The notes under the pieces: model-generated
What the model was told of the DNA's origin: nothing
The model's input: the letters and a program-made list of their open reading frames with translations, nothing else
Databases searched by the model: none
Part shown: positions 14,260 to 22,615 of the stretch, piece after piece
Layout of the letters: every line of letters starts with the position of its first letter
Position numbering within the stretch: position 1 is the first letter of the stretch
From: Fidelibacterota bacterium
GTDB lineage: Bacteria; Marinisomatota; Marinisomatia; Marinisomatales; TCS56
NCBI GenBank assembly: GCA_030634675.1
Contig: DAOWAH010000001.1
Span: 1 to 32,299 of the forward strand
DNA: 32,299 nucleotides
Direction of reading: 5' to 3'
Position numbers and translations under genes: made by a program

Positions 14260-17200
14260 TTGATATTTCAAGTCGCTAAAAATATTTCTGTCCCCCTTTC
14301 CGACACCATACGGTTCGACCAGGCTGTTCGACGGGAATTTCATATCGCACGGGACATCCGTGACAAATATGGTTTTAATGAATTGTTGTTCGCCTTAGAT
14401 GGTAATGTAGTAATATCCAATTACAGTGCTTCACATAAAATCGTCCGGGAAATGAACGCTGACCGTAAGCTGAGTCAACATCCCGAGCAGGCTTTACTGG
14501 CTTCTGATTTGAATGCCCTGGGTTTGATTGACGAAATTCTGCACTACCTGTTTGGCCAGTATCGTACCAACATCCAAGCCGATATACTGGACACAACCCT
14601 GGATTGGTTGGATACTAAATACGGTGCTAAAAAGATCGATCGCATCCTGGAGTACTTTATTGCTCATTTCCCTCCGGTAGAGGTTTTCCGGAATGACGGT
14701 GACCCGGCTATCTACCTAACAGGTACAACTGCCGGTGAATCCAACCGTGCTCACACTTTGGAGGAACTGATCCTGCACTGGTTGGCTAATATCAATCCTG
14801 CTTTTGAACCTTTCAGGGAATTATTCGACGATTCGGAATTGGAAAACCAAACCGGATACCGACAGATCATGGCTGATCTAACCAACTTCTTCAATTCCCA
14901 AAAACCCTTTGGACCCAGCCAGCTAAATCTGATCGACATGTTACGTCAACCGGCACTGGCGGCACCTAACTCCCTGGCTGACCAACTACGTTTTATCCGC
15001 GATAACTGGGGCGATCTGCTGGGCCGATTCCTGTTGCGCATGCTGCGGGGATTGGATTTCAGCAGCGAGGAGCAAAAAGACCACGGATTCGGACCCGGTG
15101 AGGTATCCGTGCTGGAGTTCGCCCTGGGTGAAGATGAGTACGAACGCTTCAGTCCCGACAGTGACTGGATGCCACGGGTGGTGATGATTGCCAAAAATAC
15201 CCTGGTCTGGCTGGATCAGTTGTCAAAACTTTACCAGCAACCTATCAAGCAATTGAACCAGATTCCGGACGAAGAACTGGATAAACTGGCCCACGCTGGT
15301 TTCACCGCTTTGTGGTTGATTGGTCTTTGGAAGAGGAGTCGAGTATCTCAGAAAATCAAACAATGGTGCGGGAATCCGGAGGCCGAATCATCAGCCTATT
15401 CATTAAAAGAATATGTGATCGCCGATTCGTTGGGAGGCCCCGCGGCTTTTGAGAATCTGAAAACACGCTGCCAATTTCGGGGCATCCGTCTGGCCAGCGA
15501 TATGGTCCCCAACCATACCGGCCTTGATGCCAACTGGATTATCGAACATCCCGAATGGTATGTTCAAACCCGATACTCCCCATACCCAGCCTATAAATTT
15601 GAATCGGACAACCTGGCGGAAGATGACCGGATCAGTATCCAGATTGAGGATCATTATTACGATCAATCGGATGCAGCGGTGGTATTTCGCTATGTAGACC
15701 GGCAGACTGGTGAAGAACGTTTTATCTATCACGGCAATGATGGTACTTCCATGCCCTGGAATGACACCGCCCAGCTCAATTATCTGCTGCCGGAGGTTCG
15801 AGAAGCTGTTATTCAGACTATTCTGCGCGTGGCCCGACAAACGCCGATCATCCGCTTCGATGCAGCCATGACACTGGCAAAACGCCATTTTCAGCGCCTG
15901 TGGTTCCCGGAACCGGGGAGTGGTGGGGATATCCCATCCCGGGCGGAACATGGTTTGAGTAAAGAGGAATTTAACCGCCATTTTCCGCATGAGTTTTGGC
16001 GCGAGGTGGTAGATCGGGTAGCGGAGGAAGTGCCTCACACTCTGCTGCTGGCGGAGGCTTTCTGGATGATGGAAGGCTATTTCGTCCGCACGCTGGGCAT
16101 GCACCGGGTTTATAACAGTGCCTTCATGAATATGCTCAAGATGGAGGATAATGCCAAATACCGCCAGACAATCAAGAATACCCTGGAGTTCGATCCACAA
16201 ATTTTAAAGCGCTTCGTTAATTTCCTTAATAACCCTGACGAAGAAACAGCTGCGGTTCAGTTTGGCACTGGAGATAAATATTTCGGCACAACCCTGATGA
16301 TGTTAACCATGCCGGGCTTACCAATGATTGGGCATGGGCAGATCGAGGGCTACCGCGAGAAATATGGGATGGAATTCCGGCGGGCCTATTGGGATGAACA
16401 ACCGGACCAGGAACTGGTTCAGCGCCATGAACGAGATATTTTCCCAGTGCTGCGCAAACGCTACCTGTTCGCAGAAGTAGTGGAATTTCGCTTATTCGAT
16501 CTTTACAACCAGGATGGTTCGGTTAATGAGAACGTATTCGCCTATACCAATCGGGTTGGGAATGAAAGCGTACTGGTGCTCTATAATAACGCCTATCAAC
16601 AAGCCAAGGGCTGGCTACGAACATCGGCAGCTTTCAATGATAAATCCGTTGGTGATAAGCCAAACTTGCGGCAGGTTGATCTGGCTCAGGCACTTGGCAT
16701 TTCCGGTCAGAGTAACAAATATATTATCATGCGCGAACATGTTTCTGGCTTGGAATTCATCCGTCGTACTAGTGACATTCTCGAACAGGGTTTTCAGGTC
16801 GGCTTAAATGGATACCAGTACCAGGTTTTCTGGGAAATCCGGGAAATCCGGGACGATCAATACGGGCGCTATGGTCAGTTGCATGATATGTTAAATGGTC
16901 ATGGTGTAACCAGCATTGAGGAATCGATTAAGGATATATTTTTAAAACCGGTGCGTGATTCATTTACCGTCGTGTTCGATGAACCGGGACTGGCATCTGT
17001 CGAAAAGTACACTAATGAAATCATCAATCTGACTGACAGACAGGTTAAGATGGCTTTATTAGCCGGTGAAATCGCAGAATCAATCGCTGCAGTCGATCAA
17101 TTTATTAAAATGCCAATTGATGTTAAAAATGCCGATTTTGATTATAGGAAGACAGGATTGACAGAAGAAATCGCTATCGCTACATTACGAATCTGGGGAC

Positions 17201-17664
17201 TTCTTCGATTGATCGGTAAAGCTGTAAATACTGCTGAATACCCGCGCTTCAGCCAGCGACTGATTAGTGAATTAGGTCTGGGGCAGCCCATCACGAATAT
17301 TCTATCGGCGGCTGGTTTACCTGCTGAGCGAGGCGGACGCGAATGTGTACTAATTAAAATCCTGTGCCATTACCAGCATCATCTGGAAACTGCTACATCA
17401 GAAAAAGCTCGCGATCTATTCCGGGACCTGCTGGATGATAATGAAATCCATCGTTTTCTCGGTATCAATCGTTTCGAAGGCATTATTTATTTCAACCAGG
17501 AAGGTTTCGAAGAACTGATCTGGTGGCTGACTACCATCACCGTCGTAGATTTGACCACCACCAATCATCCTCTGGATGAACTGTTGAATCTACTCCAGTG
17601 CTGGCAAGTGGCGGCTACAAAGTCGGAGTTTCAACTGGAAAAACTGCTGGAAGAATTGAAATAA
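14260..17664 (+). CDS. Very large alpha-amylase (GH13)-like protein
   Basis: A 1134-residue protein with no signal peptide, so probably cytoplasmic. Residues about 345-740 are a GH13 TIM barrel: region I DMVPNH (414-419), region II RFDAAM with nucleophile Asp534, region III AEAF with acid/base Glu599, and region IV NNPDE with Asp660, where family members usually have NHD. GHGQIEGYREKYGMEFRRAYW follows, a stretch recalled from a group of long anaerobe GH13 proteins. The first 340 residues (helical, with EELILHWLANINPAFEPFRE) and the last 300 are not recognised. The start is taken at TTG 14260 because no ATG occurs in frame until residue 65; the site is poorly supported. The substrate is probably an alpha-glucan or sugar phosphate, unproven. 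It stands alone, divergent from the acylase gene. Confidence 0.82.
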   Translation: MIFQVAKNISVPLSDTIRFDQAVRREFHIARDIRDKYGFNELLFALDGNVVISNYSASHKIVREMNADRKLSQHPEQALLASDLNALGLIDEILHYLFGQYRTNIQADILDTTLDWLDTKYGAKKIDRILEYFIAHFPPVEVFRNDGDPAIYLTGTTAGESNRAHTLEELILHWLANINPAFEPFRELFDDSELENQTGYRQIMADLTNFFNSQKPFGPSQLNLIDMLRQPALAAPNSLADQLRFIRDNWGDLLGRFLLRMLRGLDFSSEEQKDHGFGPGEVSVLEFALGEDEYERFSPDSDWMPRVVMIAKNTLVWLDQLSKLYQQPIKQLNQIPDEELDKLAHAGFTALWLIGLWKRSRVSQKIKQWCGNPEAESSAYSLKEYVIADSLGGPAAFENLKTRCQFRGIRLASDMVPNHTGLDANWIIEHPEWYVQTRYSPYPAYKFESDNLAEDDRISIQIEDHYYDQSDAAVVFRYVDRQTGEERFIYHGNDGTSMPWNDTAQLNYLLPEVREAVIQTILRVARQTPIIRFDAAMTLAKRHFQRLWFPEPGSGGDIPSRAEHGLSKEEFNRHFPHEFWREVVDRVAEEVPHTLLLAEAFWMMEGYFVRTLGMHRVYNSAFMNMLKMEDNAKYRQTIKNTLEFDPQILKRFVNFLNNPDEETAAVQFGTGDKYFGTTLMMLTMPGLPMIGHGQIEGYREKYGMEFRRAYWDEQPDQELVQRHERDIFPVLRKRYLFAEVVEFRLFDLYNQDGSVNENVFAYTNRVGNESVLVLYNNAYQQAKGWLRTSAAFNDKSVGDKPNLRQVDLAQALGISGQSNKYIIMREHVSGLEFIRRTSDILEQGFQVGLNGYQYQVFWEIREIRDDQYGRYGQLHDMLNGHGVTSIEESIKDIFLKPVRDSFTVVFDEPGLASVEKYTNEIINLTDRQVKMALLAGEIAESIAAVDQFIKMPIDVKNADFDYRKTGLTEEIAIATLRIWGLLRLIGKAVNTAEYPRFSQRLISELGLGQPITNILSAAGLPAERGGRECVLIKILCHYQHHLETATSEKARDLFRDLLDDNEIHRFLGINRFEGIIYFNQEGFEELIWWLTTITVVDLTTTNHPLDELLNLLQCWQVAATKSEFQLEKLLEELK

Positions 17665-17704
17665 CACTCAGCCTCGCCGGACAGAAGCCAGGTAATTTTT
17701 TCAA

Positions 17705-18418
17705 TCAGGGCGCTGACCGGTAAGCATCCCGCCGTGCTAGATAAATTTCACTTAATTCTTGAATCGTGGCTTCCTCGTAAGGTCGTAAGCCGCTCAAAAT
17801 CAGCTTTTTAAATCCGGTTCCTATTTGTTGGTCATTCTCATGTATCTGAAAATACAGTCGGGCTTCGGCGCGCTTACCGATGATTTCCAAGGTGGTCTCC
17901 GTCAGGTCCAGCCGGGGTTCGGTAACCGTTAGATGATCGAGAGCAAAAGACATGCTGTCATATATTACCAGAGGACGGGCTGGATTAATCATAACCTGGT
18001 GCTCAGCCATCAAGGGAACCAGAATATGAGGGAAATTCTGGCCCGAAAAAGCTACATAATTTCGGGTAAGTTTCTCAATTAAGTAAGCATTTAAGCTGGT
18101 TTCCCCATTCCGTTCAACCTGCAGATAAGATTTGCCTTTCCGGTCAGTGATTGCAAACTGATCGCCCGGCAGATCAGGGAATAGCAGGTCAGTACCATCA
18201 CGCACCATCCCGGAGAAAATAAACCGCATTTTCCGGCTCAGACCGTATTTGTCCAAGACCAAAGCAAACAATAAATCCCCCGGCACACAATAACTTTTAT
18301 TGCCCGGGTCATGGATCGAATTGAAGTCACCGGAAATATCCTTGGCAAAACTACTGGCCTGCTGAGCACTGATCTGTACCACCCCATTTTTCTCAGAATA
18401 AAATCGATTTAAAAACAT
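17705..18418 (-). CDS. DUF3581-family protein (hotdog-like)
   Basis: A 237-residue protein matching, from memory, the DUF3581 family, whose members are about this size: MFLNRFYSEKNGVVQISAQQ, then SFAKDISGDFNSIHDP and CVPGDLLFALVLDKYGLS. The GDFNSIHDP element resembles the catalytic Asp-His turn of MaoC-type hotdog hydratases, so a hydratase-like or thioester-binding role is a guess. The ATG at 18418 was chosen because the family starts MFL there; an in-frame TTG at 18475 would add 19 atypical residues. No Shine-Dalgarno is evident. The gene is convergent with the GH13 gene, 40 bases apart. Confidence 0.75.
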   Translation of the reverse strand: MFLNRFYSEKNGVVQISAQQASSFAKDISGDFNSIHDPGNKSYCVPGDLLFALVLDKYGLSRKMRFIFSGMVRDGTDLLFPDLPGDQFAITDRKGKSYLQVERNGETSLNAYLIEKLTRNYVAFSGQNFPHILVPLMAEHQVMINPARPLVIYDSMSFALDHLTVTEPRLDLTETTLEIIGKRAEARLYFQIHENDQQIGTGFKKLILSGLRPYEEATIQELSEIYLARRDAYRSAP

Positions 18419-18838
18419 GGGGAATATTAATACACGATCATTAAACTTGGCAGGTTTTATCACAACCAACAGCAATTGGAATAATGGCGGAGCCCCGCGG
18501 CTTTACAGCCGTGGCTTTCTGCGCTGGCCGGTAAGCAAACACCGGATCCTTGTAGCACCCCTCACACTAATATTGCCAGGGTATTGTTACTTACAGATTA
18601 CTCATGTAACTTTTAGCGATTTAATCGCAGTAGGAGGATAATTCAGTGGCAGACTGTTATGAATATTAGATATTTCAATTGGCAAATTTCCTTTCTATAA
18701 AATTCGTGATTAAATCAAAAATCTTTTAAGAGTCAAAGGGGATGTATTCATTACTATGGAATTTCACTAAAGCTGTTTTCCAGAAAAAATGAATATTGCC
18801 ATGATCAAAACCTTCTCAGGATAGGAGCGCTCAGATTG
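18419..18838. other. Long intergenic region, possibly decayed
   Basis: There is no convincing gene. A G/C-rich hairpin at 18491-18516 (AGCC..GGCT arms inside CCGCGGCT/AGCCGTGG, loop TTAC) is REP-like. A perfect AGGAGG at 18632-18637 is followed nine bases later by GTG and only six more codons before a stop, which looks like a gene remnant or leader peptide. The rest is AT-rich. Confidence 0.4.
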
Positions 18839-18988
18839 ATGAAGAACAAGTTATTGAATTGCTTAATTGTGTATATTAATCTTGACAATGGGATATCCTG
18901 GATAGCATTGATCAAAGAATTCCCTACGGAAGTCAGAGGATACTTTAAAGATTGTTTAACCATGTCCAGGGCCGAGGAGATTAAATGA
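18839..18988 (+). CDS. Possible 49-residue ORF overlapping the histidine kinase start
   Basis: The frame begins at ATG 18839 and ends in TGA at 18986-18988, sharing ATGA with the kinase start. It would encode MKNKLLNCLIVYINLDNGIS followed by WIALIKEFPTEVRGYFKDCL, with no known family. AGGAG lies about 11 bases upstream, which is rather far. The kinase has its own GAGGAG site inside this frame, so translational coupling is not required. It could be a small regulatory peptide or the eroded end of an older gene; confidence is low. Confidence 0.3.
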   Translation: MKNKLLNCLIVYINLDNGISWIALIKEFPTEVRGYFKDCLTMSRAEEIK

Positions 18989-21195
18989 CCGAACCTAAAA
19001 TTCTTATCGTTGAGGATAATGATCCGATAGCAAATTTAATTCGAAAACAATTAGAGGTGTCCGGCTATCGTATCAGTGCTATTGTGCATTCCGGAGCAGA
19101 AGCCATTGAAAAGGTTAAAAAAGAACCCCCGGATTTAGTATTAATGGATATCCTGTTGGAAGGAGATATGGACGGAATACAAGCGGCGGAAATTTGCAAT
19201 CAATATAATATCCCCGTCGTTTATATTACCGCTTTTGAGGACAAAAAACTATTCTACCAGGCTAAGGCGACAAAACCATTCGGCTATTTAATTAAACCAT
19301 TTAAAACACAAGAGTTATTCACAGCCGTCGAGGTTGCTCTTGCCAAGTATAAAGAAGAACAAGTTCTAAAAGAAAATGCAGAACAATACCGTCAGTTGAT
19401 CGATCTTTCCCCGGATGCCATTATTTTGACGGATCTAAATGGTGTGATCCTTATGGCGAATAAACAAATGGCACAGGTTTCCGGTTGTAAGAGGGCTGAT
19501 GATCTCATTAGTAAAAATATTTTTAAGATGATAATCCCTGAGGATCTTAGCCGGGCTAAAAGAAACACTAAAAAATTACTGGAAACTGGATTTATTAATG
19601 ATATCGAGTACCGGTTATTTAAAACGGATAATTCCACCTATCCGGCGGAATATAATGCTTCGGTTTTAAGAGATAAAACCGGGCAACCAACGACAATTAT
19701 CATTGTGATTAAAGATATCACTGAAAGAAAACTAGCGGAAGAGGCGCTGAGAACAGCTCAAGAATATGCTCAAAATATAATTGACAGTTCTCTGGATATG
19801 ATTATTGCTTGTGACAACAAGCGAAAAATTACCGAATTCAATAAAGCAGCGGAGGAGAGTTTTGGTTATACCCGGGACGAGGTGCTGGGAAAACATGTTG
19901 ATTTATTATACTCCGACAGAAAACATGGAGAAACGATTCATAATAAGACCATTAAAAATGGCCGCTGTGTGGAAGAAATCCAAAATCGTCACAAAGACGG
20001 CACACTTTTCCCCAGTATATTGAATGCTTCAATTTTAGTGAACTCAAAGGGTGAAAAAGTCGGCGTTATGGGTATTTCACAAGACATCACCGAACTCAAG
20101 AAAGCCCGGGCAGCGTTGATGACATCGCTGGAATATTCAAAGATTATTATTGACAGTTCGATGGATATGATTATTGCTGTGGACAGCAGGCGAAGAATTA
20201 CGGAGTTTAATAAATCAGCCGAAGAAGCCTTTGGCTATACTCGCGATGAAGTGCTAGGGAAACATATTAATTTCATCTACGCCGATACAAAGTTGGGTTT
20301 TGATATTCACAAAACCACCCTGAAAGACGGAAAGGTTATCCGAGAGATTAACTCCAAGCGGAAGAACGGTGAAATCTTTCCCTGCTTTCTATCCGCGTCG
20401 GTTCTCCAAAATGAACAGGGCGAGCAAATCGGTGTTATGGGGGTTTCCCGGGATATAACAGAACTCAAACGTACCCAGGATAATTTAAAAAGGTCAGAAG
20501 AATTATATCGCCTTCTATCCGACCAGTTGGCTGAGTCAAACAATCTTAAGGAAGTATTACTGGATGTAATTACCCACGATTTAAAGAACCCCGCCGGTGT
20601 TATCAGTGGTATGGCGGACCTGATGCTGGCGGAATTTCCCAACAACGAAATGGTGCAGATCATCAAAGAAAGTTGCGATGATTTACTGAGGGTTGTCGAC
20701 AACGCCACCACCCTGTCTCAGCTTACGATAGGTGAGGAAATTGAAAAGGAAACAATCAATCTGGGAGAAGTTATTCACAACGTAGTTAAAGGGTTTTCAT
20801 CACAACTGGGGAATGCAGGGATTACTTTAGAACTGAAACTTGAGAAAAACCTGCTTACCAAAGCTAACCCGATAATAGCCGAAATATTTAATAATTACAT
20901 CAGCAATGCGATCAAATATGCTGCCGCTGGCGAGAAGATCATCATAGCAGGTGAAACTGTTAAGGGTTTTCTTAATATTGAAGTCCGGGATTTTGGGAAA
21001 ACAATCCGCAAGGAAGATCGTGCGCATATTTTTATCAGGAAGTATCGAATTGAAAGCAGTAATAAAAGGGGACGTGGTTTAGGTTTGGCAATTGTGAAAC
21101 GGATCGCCGAGGCTCATAATGCAGAAGTTGGTATTATACCAAATAAACCTAAAGGAAATAATTTTTATTTAAAAATTTTAAAAAATATTTTATAA
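18985..21195 (+). CDS. REC-PAS-PAS-PAS sensor histidine kinase
   Basis: A 736-residue soluble protein. Residues 5-125 are a receiver domain with phospho-acceptor Asp55 (LVLMDI), Thr in YITAFED and Lys in IKPF. PAS1 lies at about 131-250. PAS2 (259-381) and PAS3 (382-504) are near copies (both contain FGYTRDEVLGKH and end DITELK). The HisKA-type dimerisation helix carries His531 in ITHDLKNP. The ATPase domain has the N box NYISNAIKYA and the G2 box GRGLGLAIVKRIA, but the G1 box reads DFGKTI where DxGxGI is usual. With no membrane segments it should sense an intracellular cue and also accept phosphate from another kinase at Asp55. GAGGAG precedes the ATG by five bases. No output regulator is adjacent. 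Confidence 0.9.
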   Translation: MTEPKILIVEDNDPIANLIRKQLEVSGYRISAIVHSGAEAIEKVKKEPPDLVLMDILLEGDMDGIQAAEICNQYNIPVVYITAFEDKKLFYQAKATKPFGYLIKPFKTQELFTAVEVALAKYKEEQVLKENAEQYRQLIDLSPDAIILTDLNGVILMANKQMAQVSGCKRADDLISKNIFKMIIPEDLSRAKRNTKKLLETGFINDIEYRLFKTDNSTYPAEYNASVLRDKTGQPTTIIIVIKDITERKLAEEALRTAQEYAQNIIDSSLDMIIACDNKRKITEFNKAAEESFGYTRDEVLGKHVDLLYSDRKHGETIHNKTIKNGRCVEEIQNRHKDGTLFPSILNASILVNSKGEKVGVMGISQDITELKKARAALMTSLEYSKIIIDSSMDMIIAVDSRRRITEFNKSAEEAFGYTRDEVLGKHINFIYADTKLGFDIHKTTLKDGKVIREINSKRKNGEIFPCFLSASVLQNEQGEQIGVMGVSRDITELKRTQDNLKRSEELYRLLSDQLAESNNLKEVLLDVITHDLKNPAGVISGMADLMLAEFPNNEMVQIIKESCDDLLRVVDNATTLSQLTIGEEIEKETINLGEVIHNVVKGFSSQLGNAGITLELKLEKNLLTKANPIIAEIFNNYISNAIKYAAAGEKIIIAGETVKGFLNIEVRDFGKTIRKEDRAHIFIRKYRIESSNKRGRGLGLAIVKRIAEAHNAEVGIIPNKPKGNNFYLKILKNIL

Positions 21196-21252
21196 GAAAA
21201 TCCGCCGGAAGAATTGAATCCGCTTTCGTCCCGTTAGGGGCATTGATTATAG

Positions 21253-21285
21253 ATCGTCACGGACGCTTGGAGCGTCCGTGACGAT
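21253..21285. terminator. Strong hairpin between convergent genes
   Basis: Perfect 15-bp arms (21253-21267 and 21271-21285) around TGG, with sequence ATCGTCACGGACGCT. It lies 57 bases after the kinase stop and 14 bases before the tldE stop. It probably ends transcription from both sides, though the T-runs are poor. A repeat-like CGTCCCGTTAGGGG phrase precedes it. Confidence 0.55.
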
Positions 21286-21298
21286 TATTCAGATCCGT

Positions 21299-22612
21299 TT
21301 ACAGTCCGGCAAACTGCACCCTGTCAAACACCATCGTTGGTGTGCGCCAGGATGAGAATTTATAGGGATCGTTACCAACTTCAACCAGCTTATTAAGCAG
21401 GTCGGTGAAATTACCGGAGATATTCATTTCGTTGATCGGAGTGGTGCGTTGACCCTTTTCGATCAGCCAACCGGAAATACCGAGGGAGAAGTCACCGGTA
21501 GTATTGTTGGCGTTACCGCCCAGGAATCCGGTCACCAGGATGGCTCTGTCAATATCTTTCTCAATCTCGGCACCGGATCGGTTACCCAGTTTGAAGGTAA
21601 CATTGGAAGAACCACCGGCGGTGGGCGCCATTTCCAGCTTGCGGCCGTAATAGACATCGATATAGTAGTTTTTCAAAACACCATTTTCTACAACTGGCAT
21701 CACCTTGGCGGCAATACCATCACCGTCGTAGTAACGGCTACCCATTCCACGAACAATCGTGGGATCATCGATCACAGTCAACAGATCTGAGGCGATTTTC
21801 GTATCCAGCTTGTCGAGTAAAAAGGAGTTTTTCTGCTGGAGGCTGCCACCTCGCAGTGCACCCCACATCCGGCCCAGCAGACCACGGACCTGGTTATTCA
21901 TCAAGATCATGGGCATGGCCGCTGATTCGATCTTGGTCTGTCCCACTGAATCCTGGGTACGTTTCAGAGCTTCGTCGGCAATCCGGTCCAGATCGGGCAG
22001 GTCATTCAGATGACGGGCACTATAATACTTCCAGCTCTGCGGTTTCTTGCCGCTGCCGTCATCCAGGGATACTTCAGCTCCGGCCCCGAAAGTGGAACTC
22101 TCGTAGGAGCCTTCAAACCCGTTCGATTTCAGATGCACATTCTCGTAATGACTGTCGCTGAAATAAGAAGTAACCGAAACGATACGGTCATCCTTACCTT
22201 GAATGCGTTCGAAGATCTGCTTGGCAATATCGACCCGTTGTTTGGTTTCAACCTGGTGGTAACCGTTATCAAACAATTCCAGGTTAACATTATGGCGTCC
22301 CTTGTAAAGCTCAGGGTCCGGGAGCGCCTGGAAGGGGTCCTCACCAAGATATCCGGTCATGGCCAGGGCATTATTGATGAACTTCTGCAGGGCTGGTTTG
22401 CGCAAATCATTGGTTCGATGGGAGGAATACTTGCCACCGGCAAATAGTTCGATTGACAGAGAATTTTCGGAGGACTCGGTCAGTTTATCGATATCCCTAT
22501 CGCGGTATTCGATATCGATCGAACGGCGGTTGCTGATCACCACCGATGTATCATCGGCACCCTGCTGTTTAGCGTAATTCTGTGTCCAGTTGGCTAAATC
22601 AATTTTATTCAT
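21299..22612 (-). CDS. TldE/PmbA-like metalloprotease partner subunit
   Basis: A 437-residue PmbA/TldE-type protein (IDIEYRDRDIDKLTESSENS near the N-terminus; GNRSGAEIEKDI and NTTGDFSLGISGWLIEKGQR near the end). It lacks the HExxxH zinc motif, as expected of the non-catalytic half of the TldD-TldE heterodimer, which degrades unfolded peptides and matures some peptide natural products. The ATG at 22612 was chosen over GTG 22615; the TldD stop codon ends at 22616, so the two genes abut and share a ribosome approach (AAGGGG). No signal peptide is visible, unlike its partner. Confidence 0.88.
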   Translation of the reverse strand: MNKIDLANWTQNYAKQQGADDTSVVISNRRSIDIEYRDRDIDKLTESSENSLSIELFAGGKYSSHRTNDLRKPALQKFINNALAMTGYLGEDPFQALPDPELYKGRHNVNLELFDNGYHQVETKQRVDIAKQIFERIQGKDDRIVSVTSYFSDSHYENVHLKSNGFEGSYESSTFGAGAEVSLDDGSGKKPQSWKYYSARHLNDLPDLDRIADEALKRTQDSVGQTKIESAAMPMILMNNQVRGLLGRMWGALRGGSLQQKNSFLLDKLDTKIASDLLTVIDDPTIVRGMGSRYYDGDGIAAKVMPVVENGVLKNYYIDVYYGRKLEMAPTAGGSSNVTFKLGNRSGAEIEKDIDRAILVTGFLGGNANNTTGDFSLGISGWLIEKGQRTTPINEMNISGNFTDLLNKLVEVGNDPYKFSSWRTPTMVFDRVQFAGL

Positions 22613-22615
22613 CAC

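Noticed and set aside
15403..16200. A 265-codon open frame on the minus strand
   Set aside because: It lies wholly inside the GH13 catalytic domain, has no recognisable motif and has no ribosome site; it is a shadow of the real gene.
14260..17664. The GH13-like protein as GlgE or trehalose synthase
   Set aside because: Neither typical motif set could be aligned with confidence, and region IV differs; a specific name is not supported.
22010..22447. A 145-codon plus-strand frame within the TldE gene
   Set aside because: The opposite strand encodes a clear TldE domain; this frame has no start context or homology signal.
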